Assembly (NCBI GenBank): GCA_028715725.1
Contig: JAQURG010000027.1
Span: 1 to 41,518, forward strand
Source: Methylococcales bacterium
Lineage (GTDB): Bacteria > Pseudomonadota > Gammaproteobacteria > Methylococcales > Methylomonadaceae
Reading direction: 5' to 3'
DNA length: 41,518 nucleotides
Under the pieces are notes generated by a model that saw only the letters and a program-made list of their open reading frames with translations, was not told where the DNA came from and made no database searches. Shown here piece after piece: positions 9,275 through 18,426 of this stretch; position 1 is the stretch's first letter, and every line of letters starts with the position of its first letter. The position numbers were made by a program, and so were the translations under genes.

Positions 9275-9347
9275 TTTAATAACTCATATTATGAGCACTG
9301 TATTCATAACCCCGGGGTCGGTGGTTCAAGTCCACCTATTACCACCA
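9275..9347 (+). tRNA. tRNA-Met-like remnant with intact 3' half
   Basis: From 9303 the sequence reads as a tRNA 3' half: a CAT anticodon (9305-9307), a variable region, a perfect T arm (GGTGG TTCAAGT CCACC), the acceptor strand TATTACC, discriminator A and encoded CCA (9345-9347). The 5' half is degraded. The best acceptor partner, TTTAATA at 9275-9281, pairs at only 5 of 7 positions, the D arm is poor, and the anticodon stem CTGTA/CCCCG pairs at 2 of 5. An intact 3' half with a lost 5' half is the usual trace of an element integrated at a tRNA gene. I consider it nonfunctional. Confidence 0.6.
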
Positions 9348-9355
9348 TAGAAGTC

Positions 9356-9387
9356 AAGCACTTAGGTAATAACCGGGTGCTTTTTTT
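9356..9387 (+). terminator. Rho-independent terminator after the tRNA remnant
   Basis: A two-part stem (AAGCAC/GTGCTT outside, GGT/ACC inside) is followed by seven T (9381-9387). It lies 9 bases after the encoded CCA and is probably the original tRNA terminator. Confidence 0.75.
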
Positions 9388-9743
9388 ATGTCTGAGATTC
9401 TCCACGTGACACTAAAAAATAAAAAGCCATAATAAACCGCAACACTAGCCTGTATTTTTGGCACAAAAAAGCCGATGTCTGACCATAATCTTTACGGTTT
9501 CTCTCTGCATACCCCAAACAGAATTTTCAATCCTTCTTATGGGTTGCCATGGGCAGCAGAGTGATGGATTAGGTAAAATTGAACCCCAGTCAATCCTGAG
9601 TTGAATAAGTACTTTTATTATTTAATTGTAATTTCAAAAAAGTCATATCAAAAGCGCTTGTTTCCTTAAGTTTCCCGTGAAAAGCTTGCCGATACTGAAC
9701 GTAATTGCTAGATTCGGCTAAACTGACCACAAGGAGGTACCTA
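9388..9743. other. Upstream region of the CRISPR-Cas operon
   Basis: About 355 A+T-rich bases with no gene. The promoter of the long plus-strand cas operon should be here. TTGAAT at 9601 with an A+T-rich stretch about 16 bases further is a possible weak promoter, but I cannot support it strongly. An AAGGAGG ribosome-binding site at 9731-9737 belongs to cas6. Confidence 0.4.
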
Positions 9744-10697
9744 GTGCTAATGTCTCAACCCATCATTCCCGTCAAAACCTATCGTTTTTACTTCTCTACT
9801 GACAGCGCAATAAGATTGTCCCGTTTTCCCGGTTCAGCCTGGCGCGGCGCGTTTGGCCATGCGCTAAAAAAGGCAGTATGCGTTGTACGCAATACGCCGT
9901 GTAATGAGTGCCTGCTGAAAAGTGCCTGCGCTTATAGCTATGTGTTTGAAACACCGCCGCCTGCTGACACTGAAAAGATGCGTAAATATACCGCAGCGCC
10001 GCATCCGTTTGTGTTGCAATTTCCTTTGCCGGAATCAACATCCGGCACAATTTATAGATTGGACATCATCCTGTTCGGTCATGGCCAACGTTATTTTCCT
10101 TATATCATTCATGCCATGCAAACTGCCGGACGCGACGGCATCGGCGGACATCAACAGATATTTACTTTACAAAAAATTATAGATATCAATCCTCAAGGTA
10201 TTGACCGGATTGTCTATCAAAACGGAGAACTTAAACCTCAGCAACAGGCAGACTCGCCGGAAATACCTCCCATGCCCGGACAAATCGAAATCGTCTTTCA
10301 GTCACCGTTGCGCATCAAACAGGACAATAAAAATATCGCATCACGGCAATTCACCTTCGGCATATTTTTTGGCACACTGCTCAGGCGTATCTCCATGATC
10401 AGCTATTTTCACACCGACACACCGCTGGAAACCGATTTTGCCGCCCTGACGGCACAAGCCCGAGCTATTCAATTCTCCAAAACACAACTACGCTGGTACG
10501 ACTGGACCCGCTACTCATCACGTCAACAGACCGAAATGAACATGGGCGGACTGACAGGCAGCGCCTCTCTTGACATGCAGGGCCTGGAAGACTTTTGGCC
10601 CTACCTGTGGCTTGGACAATGGACCCACGTTGGCAAAGGCACCAGCATGGGCATGGGGGCTTACACAATTCAATCGACAAGCTTGCCAAATGCCTGA
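9744..10697 (+). CDS. cas6: Cas6 pre-crRNA processing endoribonuclease
   Basis: About 317 residues, a RAMP-type Cas6 that cuts the CRISPR transcript inside each repeat to release crRNAs. Visible are the N-terminal strand VKTYRFYFSTDSAIRLSRFPGS, a four-cysteine segment (VVRNTPCNECLLKSACAYSY, two residues longer with its first Cys just before), and the C-terminal glycine-rich loop LTGSASLDMQGLEDFWPYLWLGQWTHVGKGTSMGMGAY, here given as about residues 270-310. The catalytic residues cannot be fixed by eye. The AAGGAGG at 9731-9737 is 6 bases from a GTG at 9744 and 12 from an ATG at 9750, so the GTG start is preferred. As the first gene of the cas operon it presumably supplies crRNA for the Csm complex. 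Confidence 0.85.
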   Translation: MLMSQPIIPVKTYRFYFSTDSAIRLSRFPGSAWRGAFGHALKKAVCVVRNTPCNECLLKSACAYSYVFETPPPADTEKMRKYTAAPHPFVLQFPLPESTSGTIYRLDIILFGHGQRYFPYIIHAMQTAGRDGIGGHQQIFTLQKIIDINPQGIDRIVYQNGELKPQQQADSPEIPPMPGQIEIVFQSPLRIKQDNKNIASRQFTFGIFFGTLLRRISMISYFHTDTPLETDFAALTAQARAIQFSKTQLRWYDWTRYSSRQQTEMNMGGLTGSASLDMQGLEDFWPYLWLGQWTHVGKGTSMGMGAYTIQSTSLPNA

Positions 10698-10765
10698 AAT
10701 CAGCCAAATGCATCTATTGTGGTACCCCTCTCACACTACTGCATTGAACAACCAGCACTATCAGG

Positions 10766-11875
10766 ATGAACATAAAATCCATTTTACTTAATGTCACCGG
10801 ACTGACTCCTCAAGTGGTCACCGAAACTTTGTATGCACTGCACAGCCAAGGCCAGACTTTGCCTGAGCAAATTCATATACTCACCACCTCCGAAGGTTTT
10901 CAGAGGGCTCGGCTAACCTTGATTAACGACGGTTGGCTGGCCCGTTTTTACCATGATTATCAACTGCCGGCGCCGAATTTCTCTGAACGCCATATCCACA
11001 TCCTGCAACAAGCCAATGGCGAGCCTTTAGCCGATATTCGCTCCCAGGCTGACAATCAGGCTATGGCCGACAGTATTACCGAATGGATCAGAACCTTAAC
11101 AACTGACCCGGACACTTCGTTGCATGTTTCTATTGCCGGCGGCCGTAAAACCATGGGCTTTTATGCCGGCTATGCGCTTTCACTTTATGGCCGACCGCAA
11201 GACAGGCTCAGCCACGTGCTGGTATCCGCCGACTACGAATCGGATCCGCAGTTTTATTACCCCACGCCCTACTCACAGGTCATCTATGGCAACGACCCGA
11301 CTCGCAAACCTCTGGACACGCAAATTGCCGAAGTCATGCTGGCCGACATTGCCTTTGTGCGTCTGCGCCATGGTTTAGATGAGGTTTTGTTGCAAGGCAA
11401 AAGCAGTTTCAGTCAATCGGTCATCAAAGCCCAGCAAGCGCTGGGTCCTGCTCATTTAAACATTGATCTTAAACAGCGCTTCATTAAAGCTCAGGATACC
11501 GTTATCAAGCTCACACCCGCCGATTTGGCTTTTTACAGCTGGCTGTTGAAACGCCAACTGGCAAACCAACCCTTACCCGCCTGCCCCAGCGACGGTGCGC
11601 CGGAATACGACTTTGCCGGACAATACCTGCAAGAATACCGGCTAATCAATGGCGAAATGGGCGGCGTCGATCGCACTATTCAGGCTTTACAGCACGGCAT
11701 GAGCAAATCTTTTTTTGAGCAGCGCAAATCGCGAATTAATAAAACACTGCAACAAACGTTATCACAAGCAGCATCAGCTTATTTGATCAGCGCAGTGAGC
11801 AAACGGCCGCAGACCCGCTATCAGATATTGTTGGATGCCGATCAGATTCAATACCAAGAGGAAAATAAAGGATGA
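10766..11875 (+). CDS. Cas_NE0113-family CARF protein
   Basis: A 369-residue protein with an N-terminal CARF-type Rossmann domain: SILLNVTGLTPQVVTETLYAL at the start (about residues 4-24, ligand-loop region) and VSIAGGRKTMGFYAGYAL (about residues 121-138), the hallmark of the Cas_NE0113 family. CARF domains bind cyclic oligoadenylates made by Cas10. The C-terminal part (about 250-369) has TPADLAFYSWLLKRQL and KSRINKTLQQTLSQAA segments that look like helix-turn-helix or winged-helix elements rather than a nuclease. It may therefore be a cOA-responsive regulator or a ring nuclease. The stop overlaps the cas10 ATG by four bases. The same AGGRKTM motif recurs in the Cad1 protein downstream, so the two CARF domains are probably paralogous. 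Confidence 0.82.
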   Translation: MNIKSILLNVTGLTPQVVTETLYALHSQGQTLPEQIHILTTSEGFQRARLTLINDGWLARFYHDYQLPAPNFSERHIHILQQANGEPLADIRSQADNQAMADSITEWIRTLTTDPDTSLHVSIAGGRKTMGFYAGYALSLYGRPQDRLSHVLVSADYESDPQFYYPTPYSQVIYGNDPTRKPLDTQIAEVMLADIAFVRLRHGLDEVLLQGKSSFSQSVIKAQQALGPAHLNIDLKQRFIKAQDTVIKLTPADLAFYSWLLKRQLANQPLPACPSDGAPEYDFAGQYLQEYRLINGEMGGVDRTIQALQHGMSKSFFEQRKSRINKTLQQTLSQAASAYLISAVSKRPQTRYQILLDADQIQYQEENKG

Positions 11876-14601
11876 CCATTAGTCCATTGCTCGAACAGTC
11901 CAGTCGCATTGCATTAGCGGCTTTTTTGCATGATCTGGGTAAATTTGCTGAACGGGCAAAAATACCGGTTAATCAGGAGACGTTGGACGCCAACAAACAG
12001 CTCTATTGCCCTCATCGTAAAAAATACACCGATGACAGAGGCTGGTTTAGTCATGTTCATGCAGCTTATACCGGCTTGGCGATGGACTTGATCGAAGACC
12101 ACATGCCAGAATTAAAAGGAGAGGAATTTGCCCCTTTCGGCTCATGGAAAACCAAAGATGCAGATGATTCCTTTATCAATGCAGCGGCTAAGCACCACAG
12201 GCCCGAGAGTTTTTTACAATGGATTATTGCCACCGCGGATCGTGTGGCATCGGGTTTTGACAGGGAAGAATTTGAAGAATATAACCAGGCTGACGAAGGT
12301 ACCTCTACCGGAAAAAACCATTACACTGCCCGTCAGTTGCCGCTTTTCGAGCAAATTCGTTTGGATAGTAAAGCTGAACAAAAATACATTTATCGTTATC
12401 CGCTAAAACCCTTATCACCCGACAGCATCTTTCCCGTTGAAGCCGGTAAATGCGAAGGTGGCGACGATAAAGCCGCGCAAGACGAATACCTAAAACTCTG
12501 GCAAGGCTTTACCGAAGCGTTAAAGCTTATGCCAAAATCGCATCGCAGCAACTGGTCGTTATGGCTGGATCACTTTGAAACCTTGTGGGGCGTTTATACC
12601 CAGGCGATACCGTCAGCAACCGCGTTTAATATTCGACCGGACGTATCGCTATATGACCATTCCCGCGTCACCGCGGCTTTGGCAACGGCGTTATGGCGTT
12701 ATCACCATGAACTCGGCAGAACTGACAAAGAGGCGGCCAATAACATTAAGGACCAGCAATCAAGCTGGAAAGAGGATAAATTTTTGTTGATCCAGGGTGA
12801 CTTTTTCGGTATTCAGGATTTTATCTTTGCCAGCGGCGGTGAAACCAATAAGCGCGCCGCCAAACTCCTGCGCGGCCGCTCATTTTACGTATCTCTGCTC
12901 AGCGAATGCGCAGCTTTGAAAGTGCTGAATATTTTGGATTTGCCCTCAACCAGTCAAGTCATCAATGCCGCCGGGAAATTCATGATTGTTGCTCCCAATA
13001 CCCCGGCTACCATCAAAAAACTCCAACAGGTGCAACAGGAGTTGGATAGCTGGTTTTTAACTCATAGCTGGGGCCAGGCTGGCGTTGGTTTGGCCTGGAC
13101 AGAAGCATCCTGTAATGATTTTCGCCGTCACTCTGGTAATCTCGGCGGGGCTGTCGCTCCCACAAAAAGCCCCTATCAAGAACTGATCAAAAAACTGTTT
13201 GAACAACTGGAAATTATTAAAAACCAGCGCTTAAACCTGTGCGGTAACGCTTCATCGACAATCATTTTTAATGATTTTCTCGACAGTTTTGACAATGAAA
13301 AAGGGGTTTGTAAAATTGATGGCCGCTCACCGGCAAGCGAACAACTTGATAAAGAGACCTGCATTAGCAAGCTGGCTTGGGATCAGTTCAAAACTGGGGA
13401 ATGGCTGACGCGATACGAGCGCATTCTGGTTACCCGTCAATCCTTGGGTATGACCAGTGCGTTAAAAATACCTGTTTTCGGTTATCACATCAGTTTTGCT
13501 GAAAATGAAGAGGCCCGAGGTAAATTCGGAGAACAAGCCAAAAACGGAAACTTACTTAGAGCCTGGGACTTTTCCTTGCCTAAATCAGCTGATAATGCGC
13601 TCTGGAACGGCTATGCACGTCGGACCATTAACGCTTATGTGCCAATTGCCAAAGAAGCGGATAAACTGGAAGAGCTATGGGACAAATACATTGGAATAGA
13701 AGAATCACTGGAACTGGGAGATGCTAAAACCCTAAACCATCTGGCTTGCGGCGATAGAGTCCAGAATGAACTGGGCAACTGGCAAGGCATTAGCGCACTG
13801 GCTACATTGAAAGGCGATATTGATAATCTCGGCATGATCTTTCAATCCGGCTTGAGCGACGATGTCAGCTTTAGTAAAACCGCCGCACTGTCCCGGCAGA
13901 TTAACGCTTTTTTTACCGTCTATTTACCTTGGGCTTGCCAATCGGATGACCAGTATCGAAACACCTACACCGTATTTGCCGGAGGCGATGATTTCTTCCT
14001 GATTGGTCCGTGGCTGTCGCAAATCAAATTGGCCGGCAAAATGCGACAAGCTTTTCAAGCCTATGTAGCCGGGAATCCGGAAGTACACTTTTCAGCGGGG
14101 ATCAGCACGACCAAGCCGGGCTTGCCGATTGGCCAATTGGGCGGAATGGCCGAGAAAGCGCTGGAACAAGCCAAGGCACATAATCCGGCAACAGTCCTGG
14201 AAGCGGCGCCCACGTCGCGATTGACGCGATTACCCAAAAACGCCGTAAGCTGCTTCAATCAACAAATGTTTTGGGAAGAATTTTGCCTGCTTATTAACAA
14301 AAGGCTTCCACGTTTACAGGAACTAAGCCACGACAACCACTTAAGTACTGGCTATGTCTATGGTTTGCTAACCTTGATCAACATGGCGGAAAAGGTCACT
14401 GAAAAACCTGAAAACGCCATCTGGCACAGTTATTTTGCTTATCGCACCGTGCGGATGCTGGAGCGTAACAAGCAACTCGACAAAGATCAGCGGAAGCGGC
14501 GACAAGCAGAACTCGCCGAAGAAATTGCTAATGCCGGTATTATCCGGCATGGCGGAAATTACCGGGTGGCGCTGTTTTGTCATTTATACCAGCAGCGCTA
14601 A
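11872..14601 (+). CDS. csm1: Cas10/Csm1, type III-A large subunit with HD and GGDD palm
   Basis: A 909-residue Cas10. It has an N-terminal HD domain (FLHDLGKF, H20-D21, plus AAKHHRPES and ATADRVASG), the fold that in this family cleaves single-stranded DNA. It also has two palm/cyclase domains with the active GGDD motif at residues 704-707 (VFAGGDDFFLIG). An intact GGDD means the complex can turn ATP into cyclic oligoadenylates when target RNA is bound. The gene starts within the stop of the preceding CARF gene and is followed after 51 bases by csm2. At 909 residues it is long for Csm1. The HD residues and GGDD both look functional, so I expect DNase and cOA outputs. Confidence 0.95.
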   Translation: MTISPLLEQSSRIALAAFLHDLGKFAERAKIPVNQETLDANKQLYCPHRKKYTDDRGWFSHVHAAYTGLAMDLIEDHMPELKGEEFAPFGSWKTKDADDSFINAAAKHHRPESFLQWIIATADRVASGFDREEFEEYNQADEGTSTGKNHYTARQLPLFEQIRLDSKAEQKYIYRYPLKPLSPDSIFPVEAGKCEGGDDKAAQDEYLKLWQGFTEALKLMPKSHRSNWSLWLDHFETLWGVYTQAIPSATAFNIRPDVSLYDHSRVTAALATALWRYHHELGRTDKEAANNIKDQQSSWKEDKFLLIQGDFFGIQDFIFASGGETNKRAAKLLRGRSFYVSLLSECAALKVLNILDLPSTSQVINAAGKFMIVAPNTPATIKKLQQVQQELDSWFLTHSWGQAGVGLAWTEASCNDFRRHSGNLGGAVAPTKSPYQELIKKLFEQLEIIKNQRLNLCGNASSTIIFNDFLDSFDNEKGVCKIDGRSPASEQLDKETCISKLAWDQFKTGEWLTRYERILVTRQSLGMTSALKIPVFGYHISFAENEEARGKFGEQAKNGNLLRAWDFSLPKSADNALWNGYARRTINAYVPIAKEADKLEELWDKYIGIEESLELGDAKTLNHLACGDRVQNELGNWQGISALATLKGDIDNLGMIFQSGLSDDVSFSKTAALSRQINAFFTVYLPWACQSDDQYRNTYTVFAGGDDFFLIGPWLSQIKLAGKMRQAFQAYVAGNPEVHFSAGISTTKPGLPIGQLGGMAEKALEQAKAHNPATVLEAAPTSRLTRLPKNAVSCFNQQMFWEEFCLLINKRLPRLQELSHDNHLSTGYVYGLLTLINMAEKVTEKPENAIWHSYFAYRTVRMLERNKQLDKDQRKRRQAELAEEIANAGIIRHGGNYRVALFCHLYQQR

Positions 14602-14652
14602 AACTTTTGGCTCATCGAAATTGAAAAAATACTATTAGAACAGGAGATTAAA

Positions 14653-15039
14653 ATGGATATAAAACTCAGCAAAACGGGGGAAAAACTTGACCCGGAATTA
14701 TTTAATACAGTTGCTCAACAAATGGCTCGATGTATCGCAGGCGATGATCCCAGAAAAACGGATAACAAACCCACTCAGTTAAGAAAGTTTTATGATGAAA
14801 TTGTTCTGTGGGATAACAAGGTGCTGCTCCACCCGGAAAAATTCGATGAATACCTGCCTTTTATCAGAATGCTTAACGCTAAGGCGGCCTATGCTAAAGG
14901 TCGAAAACTTGTAGATGATAATTTTGTCGGTCTACTTAATAATGGTCTCCAGCAAGTTATCAACCCTGAAACATTGCACACCTTCAAATTGTTCATGGAA
15001 GCCTTCATGGGCTTTTATAAACAAGAACGCCCTAACTGA
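14653..15039 (+). CDS. csm2: Csm2, small subunit of the type III-A complex
   Basis: A 128-residue, mostly helical protein with the Csm2 signature QLRKFYDEI and a C-terminal FKLFMEAFMGFYKQ helix. Csm2 forms the inner filament that contacts the target RNA along the crRNA. An AGGAG ribosome-binding site lies 7 bases before the ATG. Position between cas10 and csm3 and the length (family about 110-150) support the call. Confidence 0.88.
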   Translation: MDIKLSKTGEKLDPELFNTVAQQMARCIAGDDPRKTDNKPTQLRKFYDEIVLWDNKVLLHPEKFDEYLPFIRMLNAKAAYAKGRKLVDDNFVGLLNNGLQQVINPETLHTFKLFMEAFMGFYKQERPN

Positions 15040-15053
15040 CAGGAAGCAAACTC

Positions 15054-15773
15054 ATGCAATTAACTAACATTCAAAAACTCACCGGCCAAATTGAATTACT
15101 CAGCGGCCTGCATATTGGCAGCGGCAATACTGAAATTCATATCGGCGGCACCGATAATCCTGTAATCACTAACCCGATTACCCAACAGCCCTATATTCCC
15201 GGTTCCAGCATTAAAGGCAAAATGCGCAGTTTGCTGGAGTGGCAACTGGGTATTATCGGACAAACCGATGGCCAACCTTTAAGCTTTAAGCACCTGAAAA
15301 AACTGGATTACAAGGTGCTTGATAAAGCCAAAGCCTTGATAAAACTATTCGGAGGCGCGCCCGATGGCGATATTGCTCAAGAGTTGCTCGCTGAAATCGG
15401 CCCCAGCCGACTGGCTTTCTGGGATTGCTCGCTTGATCCTGAATGGGTCAAAAAGATGGACGAGAAAAACCTGCTCCTCACCGAAGTCAAAATGGAAAAC
15501 ACTATCGACCGCATCAAAGGCACGGCCGAACACCCCCGCAACACCGAGCGCGTTCCAGCCACCGCCAGGTTTGACTTTAACCTCACTATCCGTATCCACG
15601 ATCATGAGGACCTGATTGACACTATCCTGATCGGTCTCAAATTGCTGGAACTTACAGGGTTGGGCGGCTCGGGCTCACGCGGCTACGGAAAAATAGCCTT
15701 TCGTGACTTAAAACTGGATGATCAAGACATTCAAGCCAAACTTGATCAACTCAAATTGCAAGAGGCCGCGTAA
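15054..15773 (+). CDS. csm3: Csm3, backbone RAMP and target-RNA nuclease
   Basis: A 239-residue RAMP protein that forms the helical backbone and cuts target RNA at 6-base intervals. The GGTDNPVI motif contains the aspartate (D34) equivalent to the known cleavage residue of Csm3. PYIPGSSIKGKMRSLLEW is the conserved RAMP segment, and GLGGSGSRGYGKI near the C-terminus is the glycine-rich loop. Csm3 ends in TAATG, overlapping the csm4 start by one base. All expected elements are present, so target-RNA cleavage should be active. Confidence 0.95.
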   Translation: MQLTNIQKLTGQIELLSGLHIGSGNTEIHIGGTDNPVITNPITQQPYIPGSSIKGKMRSLLEWQLGIIGQTDGQPLSFKHLKKLDYKVLDKAKALIKLFGGAPDGDIAQELLAEIGPSRLAFWDCSLDPEWVKKMDEKNLLLTEVKMENTIDRIKGTAEHPRNTERVPATARFDFNLTIRIHDHEDLIDTILIGLKLLELTGLGGSGSRGYGKIAFRDLKLDDQDIQAKLDQLKLQEAA

Positions 15774-16780
15774 TGCAAAGCGTTTGCGTGACCCTAACAC
15801 CTTTATCGGCATTCGCTACCCCTTTAAAGGGCGACACACTGTTTGGGCAACTGTGCTGGTCAATTCATAATCGTTTAGGAGAAGCACACTTGAATCGTTG
15901 CCTGGAGGGCTACGCCAACAACCAACCGTTTGCGGTAATTTCTGATGCATTTCCGGAAGGTTACTTACCTCTACCTAAATTGCCGAGTTGCTTTTATTCT
16001 CTTCCGGAAGGCGATGACCGTAAGGCGATTAAAAAGCTTGCATGGTTGCCGGAAGCCGAACTGCAAAAGCCGCTTAACGAATGGCTGTGCCATGCCGTCG
16101 ATGCCAAAACCCTTGCTTCATCAATAACTGAATCTGTAGCGCCTGTGGGAGCAAAACTCTCGTCGCGATTAAACACTGCCAGCCTTAGCGAAAAACACCA
16201 GCAGCCTCACAACACCATCAATCGCCAGACCAACACCACCGGCGAAGGCGGCTTTGCACCTTATAGCATTGAACAGGAATGGTTTATCCCCGGCTTGCGC
16301 TGGACCTTATATATCCTGCTGGATACTGCTCGGCTGGGTGTCGAAGACTGCAAGAAATGTCTCGCAGATATCGGGGCTTTTGGCTTCGGCAAAGACGCCA
16401 GCATCGGCATGGATAAATTCCAGATTCAAGATTTTCAGGAGCAGCTATTACCTGCGCAAAGCGATGCCAACGCTTGTTTAACGCTCGCGCCCTGTGCGCC
16501 GCAAGGCTTGGGGTTTGGTAGCCGGAACAGCTTTTACCAACTGTTCACCCGTTTTGGTCGGCATGGCGATATTGCCGTACATCAGGAAGGCAAGCCGTTT
16601 AAAAATCCGGTGTTATTGGCGCAAACTGCCGCAGTATTTGCTACAAATCCGCCAAAATCCGGCTTTATCGGCCAGGGGATTGGCGGCAACGGCGAATTAT
16701 CCAAAACATTAAAAACTACCGTTCACCAGGGCTATGCGCCAGTGATTGCGATTAACTTTAATCCAAAGGTGTCCATATGA
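15773..16780 (+). CDS. csm4: Csm4, crRNA 5'-tag-binding RAMP
   Basis: A 335-residue RAMP with the Csm4 N-terminal motif LSAFATPLKGDTLFGQLCW, a central segment FGFGKDASIGMDKF resembling the glycine-rich RAMP loop, and a C-terminal PVLLAQTAAVFATNPPKSG region. Csm4 caps the complex at the crRNA 5' tag and contacts Cas10. It is translationally coupled on both sides: one base shared with csm3, and an ATGA overlap with csm5. The length is normal for the family. Confidence 0.9.
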   Translation: MQSVCVTLTPLSAFATPLKGDTLFGQLCWSIHNRLGEAHLNRCLEGYANNQPFAVISDAFPEGYLPLPKLPSCFYSLPEGDDRKAIKKLAWLPEAELQKPLNEWLCHAVDAKTLASSITESVAPVGAKLSSRLNTASLSEKHQQPHNTINRQTNTTGEGGFAPYSIEQEWFIPGLRWTLYILLDTARLGVEDCKKCLADIGAFGFGKDASIGMDKFQIQDFQEQLLPAQSDANACLTLAPCAPQGLGFGSRNSFYQLFTRFGRHGDIAVHQEGKPFKNPVLLAQTAAVFATNPPKSGFIGQGIGGNGELSKTLKTTVHQGYAPVIAINFNPKVSI

Positions 16781-18426
16781 CACATTTTCTAAATCATTAC
16801 ACGCTTAAATACACACCACTGTCGCCTTTGCACATCGGCGCCGATGAAAGCTATGAGCCGGGCAACTATGTGATTGATGACGAAGGTGGCGCCTTATACA
16901 GCTTCGATAGCCAGGCAGCCTTGGCCGGATTGACGGACAGCGACAAACGGCAATTACTGGGCATAGTCAATGGCAAGCCGGACGACAGCATGTTGACCAA
17001 GGTGCAGGCATTTCTTCATAACCATCGGGAGAAATTGCTGGCCTTCGCAATGCCGCCTGTCCCTACTGCCAGCGGCATCACATCTCTTTATGAAAAACGC
17101 ATCGGCAAGACAGCTCAGCACGAAGGCCAGGGTAAAAGGGTCATCAATAAGCTGGAAATCGAACGTACCTCTTATAATCCGGTTAACGGCAAACCTTTCT
17201 TGCCGGGCAGCAGTATCAAGGGCGCTATCCGCACTGCATTATTGGATGGAATTAATAACGGGAAAAATAGTAGCGAACGCAACCAACAACTTCAGCAACG
17301 GCTGTTTGACGGAAAATTTCATACCGATCCGATGCGTCTGGTGTCTATCGCAGACGCTGACTGGCAAAGTCATGCAGACAAACCGGCATGTCAGGTGCAA
17401 TTTGCTGTTAACCGCAAACGCAAACCCGTGATAAAAGACGGAAGACAGGTGCAATCGCAAGCCGAAGCCAGCAATCTATATCAACTGCTGGAATGTGTAG
17501 CGCCCTATCATTACCAAAGTTTTACCGGCAGTTTGACTTTGCTCAACACCCAATCGCTTGGACAAAATAACCCTAAACTTCCCAAACAGCAGTTGCACTG
17601 GACTGTTAATGAAATTGCCAAAGCCTGCAATGATTTTTACGTTGGGTTGTTCTGGCAAGAATTTAACGCCATAAAAGAACGCGGCTACGTAAAGACTGAT
17701 TGGCTCAATCAGATGGAACAATTGATGGACAACGGTTTATTGAAGCGTTTGCATAATGGCGATGCGTTTCTGCTTAGGGTTGGCCGACATAGTGGTGCCG
17801 AGGCGTTGACGCTCAACGGTGTACGTAACATTATGATTAAAGGTAAAGGGAAAGAAAAAACATGGGAAAAACAGCCCAAAACCTGGTGGCTGGCCGCTGA
17901 TGATGTCAGCAATAAACAAGGCTTGCTGCCTTTCGGCTGGGTATTGGTGGAAATTGATCCAAAAACCCCGGATAGCTCGCTTCATCAATGGCTGGAAAAT
18001 GGCAATAGTGAATTAACCAACTGGTTGCAACAGCAACAAGCCAAGCAGCATACGCTTAAGCAAAAAGCCGAATTGCAGCGACAACAAGAGCAGGCAAAAA
18101 GACAAGCCGAACAGCAACTGGCAGAGGAAATCCGCTTGCAGAAAGTGGCGGAAGAACAACGCCTGGCCAGTCTTAGCCCCATTGATCAGGAAATTGAAGC
18201 CTTTCTTAAACCCATTCAACCGCAAGACCATGATACTCGTTTATTACAGGAACTGGAAAAAGGCCGCTGGCGGGCTGCCGATGCCAGAGTCGTTGCCCAA
18301 AAGATTAAAACCTTAATGGAGCAGGCAGGCAAATGGATGCCTGACTTTGCAGGCGAGAATAAGCAAAAAGTGAAATTGAAAGAGCGCAGCCAAAAAGTGC
18401 AGTCTTATTTGAAAGACGAACCATGA
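16777..18426 (+). CDS. csm5: Csm5 with C-terminal coiled-coil extension
   Basis: A 549-residue RAMP protein. The Csm5 core (about residues 1-400) shows LSPLHIGADESYEPGNYVID, the KPFLPGSSIKGAIRTALL motif and a late glycine-rich segment with FLLRVGRHSGAEALT. Csm5 caps the crRNA 3' end of the complex. Family members are often 350-420 residues. Here about 130 more follow: a Q/K/E-rich, Leu/Ala-containing stretch (about 415-465) predicted by eye to be a coiled coil, then a basic helical tail. The extension may recruit a 3'-end trimming nuclease or another partner. The gene overlaps csx16 by four bases. Confidence in Csm5 is high; the role of the extension is unknown. Confidence 0.9.
   Translation: MTHFLNHYTLKYTPLSPLHIGADESYEPGNYVIDDEGGALYSFDSQAALAGLTDSDKRQLLGIVNGKPDDSMLTKVQAFLHNHREKLLAFAMPPVPTASGITSLYEKRIGKTAQHEGQGKRVINKLEIERTSYNPVNGKPFLPGSSIKGAIRTALLDGINNGKNSSERNQQLQQRLFDGKFHTDPMRLVSIADADWQSHADKPACQVQFAVNRKRKPVIKDGRQVQSQAEASNLYQLLECVAPYHYQSFTGSLTLLNTQSLGQNNPKLPKQQLHWTVNEIAKACNDFYVGLFWQEFNAIKERGYVKTDWLNQMEQLMDNGLLKRLHNGDAFLLRVGRHSGAEALTLNGVRNIMIKGKGKEKTWEKQPKTWWLAADDVSNKQGLLPFGWVLVEIDPKTPDSSLHQWLENGNSELTNWLQQQQAKQHTLKQKAELQRQQEQAKRQAEQQLAEEIRLQKVAEEQRLASLSPIDQEIEAFLKPIQPQDHDTRLLQELEKGRWRAADARVVAQKIKTLMEQAGKWMPDFAGENKQKVKLKERSQKVQSYLKDEP

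Noticed and set aside
11645-11720. R-x6-H pattern (DRTIQALQH) in the NE0113-family CARF protein, as in HEPN ribonucleases
   Set aside because: The surrounding residues look like helix-turn-helix segments, and the conserved polar residue after R and the rest of the HEPN helix bundle are not evident. A six-residue spacing match is easy to get by chance.
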